Origin: an uncultured Bacteroidales bacterium
GTDB lineage: Bacteria; Bacteroidota; Bacteroidia; Bacteroidales; Bacteroidaceae
Reading direction: 5' to 3'
Length of the DNA: 64,000 bases
Assembly: GCA_947303715.1 (NCBI GenBank)
Contig: CAMYYY010000010.1
Span: 1-64,000, forward strand
Positions within the stretch are counted from its first letter, which is position 1. Each line of letters opens with the position of its first letter. The notes beneath the pieces are model-generated. The model ran no database searches, had not been told where the DNA came from, and was given only the letters and a program-made list of their open reading frames with translations. The position numbers and the translations under genes were made by a program. Positions 9,025 through 17,116 of this stretch are shown here, in pieces.

Positions 9025-9897
9025 CTATACGCCTCTCTTAGCAAATAGAGCCATGAGGGCTTTTACATAGTCTTCATCAGTACGAACGGAAATACTGTCC
9101 ACATTGCATTTCAGGAGCGTCTCATTGAGTTTCTGCTGACGTTCCATCCACCAAGCATGATGCAGATTACGCACACGTGCTGAGCCAGTGTCGATGTACT
9201 GTGTAGCACCCGTTTCTGCGTCGCGTACCTTCATTAGTCCCACGTTCGGTAGTTCTTCTACCCTGCGGTCGTACACCTGAATGGCAACCACATCGTGTTT
9301 ACGGTTGGCAATCGTTAGCGCATCCTTTAGATCGTGGTTGTCAATGAAGTCACTCATCAGGAAGCACGTGCAGCGTTTCTTGATGGCATTCGTCAGGTAT
9401 TGGAGGGGCACGCTGATGTCCGTCAGGTTACTTTCAGGATGGAAGTCAAGCAGTTCGCGAATAATAAAAAGGATATGCTTACGACCCTTCTGGGGGGGGA
9501 TGAAACGCTCCACTTTATCCGAAAAGAAGATGACACCGATTTTGTCGTTATTCTGGATAGCAGAGAATGCCAACGTGGCCGCTATCTCCGCCACCATATC
9601 CTTCTTGAACTGAACAGCCGTACCGAAATCAAGACTCTGCGACATATCGACGAGAAGCATTACTGTCAGCTCGCGTTCTTCCTCGTAAACTTTCACATAA
9701 GGGTGATTGAAGCGGGCCGTGACATTCCAGTCAATATCGCGGACATCGTCGCCGTACTGATATTCACGCACCTCAGAGAAGGCCATACCGCGTCCCTTGA
9801 AAGCGGTGTGGTATTGTCCGGCAAACAGATTGTTGGACAAACCGCGAGCCTTTATCTCTATTTTGCGTACTTTTTCTATCAGTTCGTTTGCATCCAT
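9025..9897 (-). CDS. DUF58 protein partnered with MoxR
   Basis: 290 residues with no membrane segment. The DUF58 signature YGDDVRDIDWNVTARF is near residues 46-61, followed by a VWA-like core (LLVDMSQSLDFG near 80) and CTFLMSDFID. DUF58 proteins are encoded beside MoxR ATPases and upstream of VWA genes, and are regarded as substrates or adaptors of the chaperone. Here it lies 4 bases after the moxR stop. Confidence 0.92.
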   Translation of the reverse strand: MDANELIEKVRKIEIKARGLSNNLFAGQYHTAFKGRGMAFSEVREYQYGDDVRDIDWNVTARFNHPYVKVYEEERELTVMLLVDMSQSLDFGTAVQFKKDMVAEIAATLAFSAIQNNDKIGVIFFSDKVERFIPPQKGRKHILFIIRELLDFHPESNLTDISVPLQYLTNAIKKRCTCFLMSDFIDNHDLKDALTIANRKHDVVAIQVYDRRVEELPNVGLMKVRDAETGATQYIDTGSARVRNLHHAWWMERQQKLNETLLKCNVDSISVRTDEDYVKALMALFAKRGV

Positions 9898-9901
9898 GTC
9901 A

Positions 9902-10897
9902 TCAGGGCACCTCTACCTTGTTGAGAATCTTGCTGACAATTTCCTCCGAAGTGATGTTGCTGGCCTCGGCTTCGTAGGTCAATCCGATACGGTGACGCAG
10001 AACGTCGTGAGCCACAGCACGAACATCCTCAGGCACGACATACCCACGCCGCTTGATGAAAGCGTATGCACGGGCAGCCAGAGCCAGATTGATGGAAGCA
10101 CGTGGCGAACCTCCGAAAGAAATCATATTCTTGAGCTCCTTCAGTTCGTACTTGTCCGGATAACGGGTTGCAAAAACGATGTCAGCAATATATTGCTCAA
10201 TCTTTTCATCAATATAGACCTCACGGACGATTTTACGTGCTGCAAGGATTTCCTCTGCCTTCATGATAGGCTTGACGTCCATCGTTTCGCCGCTGATATT
10301 TTGGCGGATGATTTTCTTTTCTTCATCAAGCTTTGGGTAGTCAATGACAACCTTCATCATAAAACGATCTACTTGTGCCTCAGGCAGCGGATAGGTGCCC
10401 TCCTGCTCGATGGGGTTCTGCGTAGCCATCACGAGGAAAGGCTCGGGCAATTTGTAAGTCTCTTTGCCGATGGTGACCTGACGCTCCTGCATGGCTTCGA
10501 GCAGGGCGCTCTGCACTTTGGCGGGAGCACGGTTGATTTCATCGGCCAGCACGAAGTTGGCGAAAACGGGGCCTTTATTGGGGATGAACGTTTCATCCTT
10601 CTGGCTGTAAATCATAGTACCCGTGACATCGGCAGGCAGCAGGTCAGGGGTGAACTGAATGCGGCTGTACTTGGCATCGATAAGCGAAGCCAACGTTTTG
10701 ATGGCAAGGGTTTTTGCCAAACCAGGAACACCTTCAAGCAGCACATGGCCGTCGGACAAAAGCCCGATAAGGAGGGACTCAACAAGATGTTTCTGCCCCA
10801 CAATCACCTGATCCATTCCTGCCACCAGATTGGTCACGAATGCACTTTGTTTCTCAATTTTTTCGTTTAGTTCACGAATGTCAATTGTAGTGGTCAT
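9902..10897 (-). CDS. moxR: MoxR-family AAA+ ATPase
   Basis: 331 residues: Walker A GVPGLAKT (near 58), Walker B VLADEINRAPAK (near 113), sensor 1 ATQNPIEQEGTYPLPEAQ (near 153), and the C-terminal lid with GGSPRASINL. MoxR ATPases act as chaperones that mature VWA-containing complexes, here presumably BatA/B. It is the first of the eight-gene bat cluster and follows the HU-LysM gene by 16 bases on the same strand. Confidence 0.95.
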   Translation of the reverse strand: MTTTIDIRELNEKIEKQSAFVTNLVAGMDQVIVGQKHLVESLLIGLLSDGHVLLEGVPGLAKTLAIKTLASLIDAKYSRIQFTPDLLPADVTGTMIYSQKDETFIPNKGPVFANFVLADEINRAPAKVQSALLEAMQERQVTIGKETYKLPEPFLVMATQNPIEQEGTYPLPEAQVDRFMMKVVIDYPKLDEEKKIIRQNISGETMDVKPIMKAEEILAARKIVREVYIDEKIEQYIADIVFATRYPDKYELKELKNMISFGGSPRASINLALAARAYAFIKRRGYVVPEDVRAVAHDVLRHRIGLTYEAEASNITSEEIVSKILNKVEVP

Positions 10898-10913
10898 TTT
10901 TCTTTTATTTAGT

Positions 10914-12332
10914 TCATTGATTTATTCCTTTATTTGCTTTCAGTTTGGGGATACTGATGGCATTTCCTACGACAACGTTATTGGGATTCTGCATGCCATT
11001 ATGTAGGACAATATAGGGCCAAAGACGTTTGTCACCATAGTATTTCTGTGCCAATCGGACGATGGTTTCGCCTTCCTGTAAAGTATGCGTTGCGAGTGTG
11101 CCCTGAATGGTAAAAGCCGTTGTATCCTCCATTGTGATGTCTTTGAGACTCTTGTCCGAAGTATCTTTGAGGCTTTGAGCGGGCACCTGTATTTCCTCCT
11201 GTTTGGACACCGTCTTATCTTCCTTTTGGGACGCTGGTTTTGTTTCCTGCACAGCAACTTTTTCAGCTTCGGCTTTTGTTGCCTCTTTTACGGATTCAAC
11301 AGACTTTGCTTCAACTATTGATTCTTGAGTGACAGCTGGCTTAATTTCCTTTTGATGCGTAATGTCTTCCTTTTCTTCTTGAAGTTCAACCCTTTCTTCA
11401 TTTTCTTGAGGCGCAGTATCTATTATTTCCACCTCTTGAGCTTGTGGCTTTTTCTTTTCTTCTGGGAAGGAAACAACAACAGAGGGGTTTGGAGTATCCT
11501 TAAAATCAATGGAAGCAACCTTTATATCTTCTTTCTTTCCATTCTTAAAAAGGGAGTTCTTAGGCTTAATGAAACCGTTTCCAAGTGCAATATAAAGATA
11601 AAGACAAAGCGAGAGCAGAATCAGCAGAATGATGGGCAACCAGTATTTCCACGATTTACGAGATTTCTTTCCTTGTGTTTCTGGTTGCCTCTGTTTTTCT
11701 ATGTTTTTCGGTTCCACTAAAGCGGCTGGTGTTACTGGAGTCTCCTGTTTTACAGCTAAAACCTCTTCTGAAACAGTCTCTTCTTTTGCGGTTATGGTTT
11801 CCTCAGCTACAGCCGTTTCTTCCTTAATGATTTCCTCTTTTACAACTTCTTTTGCCTTTTCCTCGATGGATTCCGAAGATTCTACAACGTCAGCAGATGA
11901 GGTTATCTCAGGGGATTCTGCTATTGCTTCGTGCGTGGGTTTTTGAGTGTCAAAGGCTTCTTCTTTCGGTTCCTCCATACCTTCAACGGATTCGTCGTCC
12001 AACGGGAAATCATCGTTCAGCTCTGTTGTCTCGAACTGGGCAAATGGTTTGTTGATGTACTCTTTCAACGCAGCATCGGGAAGGAATGACACTTTGCGAT
12101 AGCCGCGTATAACGATTCTCTCGCCTGTAGTTACATCCACGCTCTCCCTATCCTTGACGGCTGAAAGTTTAAAAGTTCCCCACCCTTTTATCTTGACGAT
12201 GCCATCTTGGGCAAGGCCTTCGGAGATAACATCGAAGAACGTGCGGATAAACGTGTCGGCAACGGCTGTAGAAATGCTGCTCGCCTGAGCCAGCTCTTCT
12301 GTTAGGTTTAATACTGAAATCTTCTTTTCCAT
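10914..12332 (-). CDS. HU-domain / transmembrane / LysM fusion protein
   Basis: 472 residues in four parts: an HU/IHF-type DNA-binding domain at 1-95 (VKIKGWGTFKLSAVKDRES, TTGERIVIRGYRKVSF), an acidic Glu/Val-rich linker at 100-220, a single membrane helix at about 228-250 preceded by basic residues (KKSRKSWKYW), a charged linker at 255-408, and a C-terminal LysM domain at 412-464 (HTLQEGETIVRLAQKYYGDK). The positive-inside rule puts HU in the cytoplasm and LysM in the periplasm. HU binds DNA and LysM binds peptidoglycan, so the protein could tether nucleoid to wall; that is inference. A stand-alone HU-type gene lies immediately upstream. Confidence 0.85.
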   Translation of the reverse strand: MEKKISVLNLTEELAQASSISTAVADTFIRTFFDVISEGLAQDGIVKIKGWGTFKLSAVKDRESVDVTTGERIVIRGYRKVSFLPDAALKEYINKPFAQFETTELNDDFPLDDESVEGMEEPKEEAFDTQKPTHEAIAESPEITSSADVVESSESIEEKAKEVVKEEIIKEETAVAEETITAKEETVSEEVLAVKQETPVTPAALVEPKNIEKQRQPETQGKKSRKSWKYWLPIILLILLSLCLYLYIALGNGFIKPKNSLFKNGKKEDIKVASIDFKDTPNPSVVVSFPEEKKKPQAQEVEIIDTAPQENEERVELQEEKEDITHQKEIKPAVTQESIVEAKSVESVKEATKAEAEKVAVQETKPASQKEDKTVSKQEEIQVPAQSLKDTSDKSLKDITMEDTTAFTIQGTLATHTLQEGETIVRLAQKYYGDKRLWPYIVLHNGMQNPNNVVVGNAISIPKLKANKGINQ

Positions 12333-12344
12333 AGCCTCTGCCTC

Positions 12345-12668
12345 TTATTGATCGACGTTTTCTTCCTCATTTTCATCAGGAACTACTACTCCCGCTTCAT
12401 TAAAACGCTCTTTTAACGAAACGCTCTGTTTGAAAGCCAGCGTCAATTTCGGTGGAATGAGATAGCGTTTGCCCGTTGTAGGATTGACGGATACGCGCTC
12501 CATCTTCTTTTTCACCTCAAAAGTGCCGAATCCTGTGGCGGCAATTGAATCGTTTTCTTCGAGATGACTCTTTAATAAAGTCTCAAAGTCATAAATGGTT
12601 TTTGTTGTATCGGACACTGTACGGTTCGTCCGTTTTGCCAATTCTGCTACAAACTCTTTATTATTCAT
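12345..12668 (-). CDS. HU-family DNA-binding protein
   Basis: 107 residues from ATG at 12668 (MNNKEFVAELAKRTNRTVSD). This start is preferred to 12701 because it lies one base past the rimO stop rather than 32 bases inside it. The HU core is complete: the amphipathic N-terminal helices, AATGFGTFEVKKKMERVSVN, the arm tip region NPTTGKRYLIPP, and the last helix TLAFKQSVSLKERF. The C-terminus is acidic (DENEEENVDQ). It may pair with the HU domain of the following fusion protein. Confidence 0.9.
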   Translation of the reverse strand: MNNKEFVAELAKRTNRTVSDTTKTIYDFETLLKSHLEENDSIAATGFGTFEVKKKMERVSVNPTTGKRYLIPPKLTLAFKQSVSLKERFNEAGVVVPDENEEENVDQ

Positions 12669-12669
12669 G

Positions 12670-13977
12670 TCAGATAGTCTTTGCATAGAGGTCGAATTCA
12701 TCGGCGTCGGTAATTACAACGTCGTAGAATTGTCCTGTTTTCAACATCTTATCTTCTTTCAGTATCAACACTTCAGGATCCACTTCGGGTGAGTCATACT
12801 GTGTACGTCCGATGTAGTAATCTCCTTCTCCACGATCCACAATGATGCGCTCCTTCTTGCCAACCATCGAGAGGCTGATTCCCTCGGCTATCTCCTGCTG
12901 GATTGCCATCAGCTCATCCAAACGATTCTGCTTAATGTCATCGGGGACATCATCTGTATAATGTTCAGCGGCGTAAGTCCCCTCCTCCTCGCTATAGGCA
13001 AACGCGCCCATACGCTCAAAGCGGGCTTTTCGCACAAACTCCTTCAGCTGTTCAAAATCCTCCTCTGTCTCGCCAGGAAATCCCACCATCATCGTAGAAC
13101 GGAGGAAAATGCCAGGCACTTCGCATCGGATGGCAGCCAGCAAATCGTACGTTTCCTCAGCGGTAATGTGCCGACGCATACGAGTCAGCACGGGATTGCT
13201 GATGTGCTGCAACGCTATGTCGAGATAGTTGCAAACGTTGGGGCGTTCGCGAATTACCTTCAGTAGATCGAAGGGAAAATCTGTAGGATAGGCATAATGC
13301 AATCTAAGCCACTCCACACCAGGAATATCAGCAATCCGTTCCGTCAGTTCGGCAATGCTCGGGTTGTGATAGAGGTCTCGTCCGTAGTAGGTCAGGTCTT
13401 GTGCAATAAGCTGCACCTCTTTAACTCCCTTCCCTACCAACCAGCGCACTTCGTCGAGAATCTCCTCCATCGGACGCGAAATGTGGTGACCCGTAATAAG
13501 CGGGATGGCACAGTAGGCACACATGCGATTGCACCCTTCGCCGATTTTCACATAAGCATAGTGCGAGGGCGTCGTCAGAACCCGCTCGATTCCCTCTTGT
13601 TGAACTGCAGAATTGTTGTCCTTGCGAAGCTCATCCACCAATTCCGTCCAGTTAAACTTGCCGAAATAGCGGTCAACCTCAGGAATCTCTTCGTTCAACT
13701 CCTTGAAGAATCGTTCTGACAGACAACCCATAACATAGACCTTCTTAACGTGACGTAAAGCTTTTTGCTCACACACTTCAAGAATCATGTTCACAGATTC
13801 CTCCTTGGCATCGCCGATGAATCCGCAGGTGTTGATGACAACAATCTCGCCTCTGACTTTATCCGGATTATGTACGACCGCATATCCCAACGCTTCCAAC
13901 TGTTTCATCAGCTTCTCCGAATCCACCAGATTCTTCGAGCATCCCAGCGTAATGACGTCAATGCGGTTCTTAATCAT
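12670..13977 (-). CDS. rimO: Ribosomal protein S12 methylthiotransferase RimO
   Basis: 435 residues. N-terminal UPF0004 domain with the first cluster cysteines (VITLGCSKNLVDSEKL, NTCGFIGDAKEES, VMGCLSERF), the radical-SAM motif CNRMCAYC near 149-156, and a C-terminal TRAM domain (ERIIVDRGEGDYYIGRTQYDSPEVD). The enzyme adds a methylthio group to an Asp of ribosomal protein S12 using two [4Fe-4S] clusters. LGCSKN marks RimO rather than MiaB. It sits between ftsY and the HU gene with very short spacers. Confidence 0.96.
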   Translation of the reverse strand: MIKNRIDVITLGCSKNLVDSEKLMKQLEALGYAVVHNPDKVRGEIVVINTCGFIGDAKEESVNMILEVCEQKALRHVKKVYVMGCLSERFFKELNEEIPEVDRYFGKFNWTELVDELRKDNNSAVQQEGIERVLTTPSHYAYVKIGEGCNRMCAYCAIPLITGHHISRPMEEILDEVRWLVGKGVKEVQLIAQDLTYYGRDLYHNPSIAELTERIADIPGVEWLRLHYAYPTDFPFDLLKVIRERPNVCNYLDIALQHISNPVLTRMRRHITAEETYDLLAAIRCEVPGIFLRSTMMVGFPGETEEDFEQLKEFVRKARFERMGAFAYSEEEGTYAAEHYTDDVPDDIKQNRLDELMAIQQEIAEGISLSMVGKKERIIVDRGEGDYYIGRTQYDSPEVDPEVLILKEDKMLKTGQFYDVVITDADEFDLYAKTI

Positions 13978-13987
13978 TTTTTATCTT

Positions 13988-14989
13988 TTAATCTTTGAAG
14001 AGAGAATCTACGAATTCTTCCTTATCGAACAATTGTAAGTCGTTAATTCCTTCGCCTAAACCGACGTACTTGACAGGAATTTGGAACTGGTCGCTCACAC
14101 CAATGACGACACCACCTTTGGCTGTACCATCCAATTTGGTAATAGCCAACGCTGTGACTTCCGTTGCTTTAGTGAATTGCTTGGCTTGCTCAAAGGCATT
14201 CTGCCCAGTACTGCCGTCAAGAACCAACAGCACTTCGTCAGGCGCGTGGTCAACGACCTTTTTCATAACGTTTTTAATCTTGGTGAGTTCGTTCATCAAG
14301 CCAATCTTGTTGTGCAGGCGTCCTGCGGTATCGATGATGACGACGTCGGCATCGTTAGCAACAGCCGATTTCACCGTATCGAACGCTACTGAAGCAGGGT
14401 CGGCACCCATGTTCTGCTTGATGACAGGTACATTAGCCCTTCTTCCCCACTCCACAAGCTGCTCTACAGCAGCCGCACGGAAAGTGTCGGCAGCTCCGAG
14501 ATAGACTTTCAGCCCTGCTGACTTGAACATGTTAGCCAATTTACCGATTGTGGTAGTTTTGCCCACACCGTTCACGCCCACAACCATGATAACGTAAGGC
14601 CGCTTGTCCGTTTCAATGACAAACTCCTCGGCTTCGCCGGATTTGTTTTCCGTGAGCAAGGCTGCAATCTCTTCTTTCAGTATATGGTTAAGTTCGTTGG
14701 TGTTCAAATATTTATCGCGTGCCACGCGTGTTTCAATTCGTTTGATGATTTTCAGCGTGGTCTCAATGCCTACATCGCTGGTGATGAGGGCTTCTTCAAG
14801 GTTGTCCAGCACTTCGTCATCGACTTTCGACTTGCCGGCAACGGCACGGGCAAGCTTACCCAGTACGCTTTCCTTCGAGCGTGCGAGCCCCTTATCATAA
14901 ACAGCCTTTGATTCAGCCAATTGAGCAGCTTCCTCGTTACTCAGGCTTGTGTTCTTTTTGGATCTTGAGAAAATAGAAAAAATACCCAT
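13988..14989 (-). CDS. ftsY: Signal recognition particle receptor FtsY
   Basis: 333 residues with a short charged N-terminus, NG-domain helices, P-loop GVNGVGKTTTIGKLA (near 137), DTAGRLHNKIGLM and the closing guanine site TKLDGTAKGG. It docks the SRP-ribosome complex at the membrane and is a GTPase paired with Ffh. It is the first gene of the minus-strand run that goes down to the bat operon. A good promoter lies upstream at 15017-15046. Confidence 0.97.
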   Translation of the reverse strand: MGIFSIFSRSKKNTSLSNEEAAQLAESKAVYDKGLARSKESVLGKLARAVAGKSKVDDEVLDNLEEALITSDVGIETTLKIIKRIETRVARDKYLNTNELNHILKEEIAALLTENKSGEAEEFVIETDKRPYVIMVVGVNGVGKTTTIGKLANMFKSAGLKVYLGAADTFRAAAVEQLVEWGRRANVPVIKQNMGADPASVAFDTVKSAVANDADVVIIDTAGRLHNKIGLMNELTKIKNVMKKVVDHAPDEVLLVLDGSTGQNAFEQAKQFTKATEVTALAITKLDGTAKGGVVIGVSDQFQIPVKYVGLGEGINDLQLFDKEEFVDSLFKD

Positions 14990-15016
14990 TTAAGCCTCCA
15001 TTTCTATAAATGCGTG

Positions 15017-15046
15017 CAAAGTTAGGCATTTTTTTTCATACAACAA
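15017..15046 (-). promoter_or_regulatory. ftsY promoter
   Basis: Read on the minus strand: TTG (15044-15046), a 19-base spacer, then TAACTTTG (15017-15024), which fits the Bacteroidetes primary sigma consensus. The -7 box is 27 bases before the ftsY ATG. Confidence 0.7.
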
Positions 15047-15104
15047 GTTTTTATTTCTTAAATAAGCCAAAAAACCCCTTTCCATCGGGAAAAATTAAAA
15101 AATA

Positions 15105-15136
15105 TTTGCTTTTTCGCTCAACTCTTTCTACCTTTG
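15105..15136 (+). promoter_or_regulatory. Promoter of the CE15 gene, member of the conserved-spacer family
   Basis: TTTG (15105-15108), a 20-base spacer, TACCTTTG (15129-15136). The spacer begins CTTTTTCGCTC, as do the spacers of the dispersed promoter repeats at 24835-24950 and 61920-61951. The start codon follows 28 bases later. Confidence 0.8.
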
Positions 15137-15164
15137 TGGGCATGAATAATAGCCTATAAAACTC

Positions 15165-16328
15165 ATGATGAAAAAGTATTTATTATCAGCATTCTTATTC
15201 TTTTTGGCTGCCATAGCTACGGCACAGCCTCCTCTTGTTTATGAACAGGAAAACACGGGAAGTCACATCGAAAAACCTCTTCTTCCTCCTGCCGATGAGC
15301 TGCCCATCATCCGCGAATTGCCTGACCCTCTGGAAGGGGTAAATGACTTCGGCGACTGGGAGCGCCGACGAAACGTGATTTCTGCTCAAATTCAGCACTA
15401 TGGAATTGGAATAAAGCCGGATGTTACATCGGAGCAAGTGAAGGCTCGCATGGTGGGCGACACGCTAATTGTTGATGTAACTGTAAACGGTCAGACGCTG
15501 ACGCTCCGATCCACCATCCACTATCCCCAAACGGGTTCTGCGCCTTATGCCCTGATGATTGGCACCAGCATGATGTCTCTTCCCTATCAACTGTTTGCCG
15601 ATCGTCCCATCGCCATAATGACCTATCACGAGAAGCAGGTGAACGACTATGGACAATGGGGTAAGCATCATGAGCGTGGGGAACATCACTTCGACCGCCT
15701 CTACCCTCACCTGAAGGATAACGGCGCCTACAGCGAATGGGCTTGGGGGTTGAGTCGTCTTATCGACGGATTGCAGCAGCTGGGAGCGGAAGTGACAAAG
15801 ATTGACACCCGTCATATCGGCGTAACAGGTTGCTCCTATGCTGGAAAGATGGCTCTCTATTGTGGCGCTTTCGACGAACGAGTAGCGCTGACCATTGCTC
15901 AAGAGCCAGGAGGTGGTGGAGCTGCTGCCTGGCGAGCTTCGCACGAATCAACGAAAAATGTGGAAGACCTAGACAAAACCGACTACCATTGGTTTCTGGA
16001 GAGTCAGAAGGAATATTTTCACGGGGATAGCGTTTACCGACTTCCCTACGACCAACATGAACTTTGCGCCATGATTTGCCCGCGAGCTTTGTTGCTACTG
16101 GGCAATCCCGACTATGAGTGGCTGGCGGACGAATCGATGCTGGTGTCGGCAAAGGCTGCTTGTAAGGTGTGGGAGCGCTTTGACATCGCCGACCGTATGG
16201 GATGGAGTATCCAAGGAGGTCACGGGCATTGCCAATTACCTGAGAGCCAATGGCCCGAGGTTCAGGCATATATCGACCGTTTCCTGCTTGGACGGCAGGT
16301 AGAAACTTACTTCCGGAACATGAAATAG
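15165..16328 (+). CDS. CE15-type 4-O-methyl-glucuronoyl esterase
   Basis: 387 residues with a signal peptide (cleavage near ATAQ). The alpha/beta-hydrolase core has GCSYAGK near 223, matching the CE15 serine motif GCSRNGK, then AQEPGGGGAA carrying the family Glu/Pro-Gly loop, and GHGHCQLP with the catalytic His near 366. CE15 enzymes cut ester bonds between glucuronoxylan side chains and lignin alcohols. The conserved W-S-x-R position after the serine is changed here, so another uronate ester is possible. It is transcribed alone and converges with the next gene, with a 22-base overlap of the 3' ends. Confidence 0.82.
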   Translation: MMKKYLLSAFLFFLAAIATAQPPLVYEQENTGSHIEKPLLPPADELPIIRELPDPLEGVNDFGDWERRRNVISAQIQHYGIGIKPDVTSEQVKARMVGDTLIVDVTVNGQTLTLRSTIHYPQTGSAPYALMIGTSMMSLPYQLFADRPIAIMTYHEKQVNDYGQWGKHHERGEHHFDRLYPHLKDNGAYSEWAWGLSRLIDGLQQLGAEVTKIDTRHIGVTGCSYAGKMALYCGAFDERVALTIAQEPGGGGAAAWRASHESTKNVEDLDKTDYHWFLESQKEYFHGDSVYRLPYDQHELCAMICPRALLLLGNPDYEWLADESMLVSAKAACKVWERFDIADRMGWSIQGGHGHCQLPESQWPEVQAYIDRFLLGRQVETYFRNMK

Positions 16329-16675
16329 ACGGCAGCAATCATGCAGATGAACGACACGATGTGGTTCCATTGCAAATGCTCGCCTTTGAACATGAAGGTA
16401 ATCATTATCGTAAAGACCGTCAGCGAGATAACCTCCTGAATAACCTTCAACTGAAAGAGCGTGAAAGGGCCTCCGTTGATGTTCGACCCCATGCGGTTGG
16501 CGGGAATCATGAAAAAATACTCCACCAACGCTACGCCCCACGAGGCTAAAATTATGAGAATCAACGGCCAATTGGTGATGATATTCATCTCCTGAAGCTT
16601 CAGGTTACCATACCACGCCAACGTCATGAAGATGTTGGAGAAAACCAATAATACGATAGTCCAAAATCCAATCAT
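16307..16675 (-). CDS. DUF486 small membrane protein, DMT-like
   Basis: 122 residues with four membrane helices. LVFSNIFMTLAWYGNLK, LASWGVALVEYFFMIPANRMG and FTLFQLKVIQEVISLTVF match the DUF486 family, distant relatives of small multidrug-resistance transporters. Substrate unknown. The 3' end overlaps the convergent CE15 gene by 22 bases. Confidence 0.88.
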   Translation of the reverse strand: MIGFWTIVLLVFSNIFMTLAWYGNLKLQEMNIITNWPLILIILASWGVALVEYFFMIPANRMGSNINGGPFTLFQLKVIQEVISLTVFTIMITFMFKGEHLQWNHIVSFICMIAAVYFMFRK

Positions 16676-16870
16676 ACAATCTGTTATTATACGTTTCTTA
16701 AACTTCTACTTTAAGCCTTCGTTGAATGATTGCCAGCATACCGCTCGGCAAAAAACGGCTGCAAAATTAATACATTTGAGCGGTTGCAGCAATATTTTGG
16801 GTTTTTATTTTTTTCGTGTGGAAGTATAAAATAGGTCATCATCTCCCTTACTCAAATCAAGGTACGAATA

Positions 16871-16955
16871 GTTGCCTGCGTTGAGAAATTATTTGCCTGC
16901 TCTGAGCGCTCAGAAGCCTGCTCTAGGAAATTAGTTGCCTGCGCTGGGAGGAGGG
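16871..16955. repeat. 21-bp tandem array, four copies
   Basis: GCCTG occurs at 16874, 16895, 16916 and 16937, exactly 21 bp apart. The loose consensus is GTTGCCTGCKCTGAGAAATTA. The second unit contains the perfect palindrome CTGAGCGCTCAG. The array lies in the 441-base gap between the DUF486 gene (start 16675) and the TPR gene (start 17117). Confidence 0.88.
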
Positions 16956-17017
16956 CATAAAATCGGCCTCACGGAGCCCTCTCGATTTAAGTGGGAACTA
17001 GGTTAAAAGAAATGTTG

Positions 17018-17091
17018 TATCTTTGCAAAGTAATTCCAAAAGAAAAAAATCGACTTTTGTCGCGCTTATTCGTTTTTTTATATTAACTTTG
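17018..17091 (+). promoter_or_regulatory. Candidate -7 boxes before the TPR/PD40 gene
   Basis: TATCTTTG at 17018-17025 and TAACTTTG at 17084-17091 both match the -7 consensus. Neither has a clean TTTG at the ideal distance, so which one is used is unclear. A tiny frame ATGAAAAAATGA (17109-17120) overlaps the chosen start codon. Confidence 0.45.
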
Positions 17092-17116
17092 CCAATTCAA
17101 AAGATTTAATGAAAAA

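Noticed and set aside
12669..12701. Longer N-terminus for the HU protein (start at 12701)
   Set aside because: It would overlap the rimO end by 32 bases, and the HU fold begins at MNNKEF.
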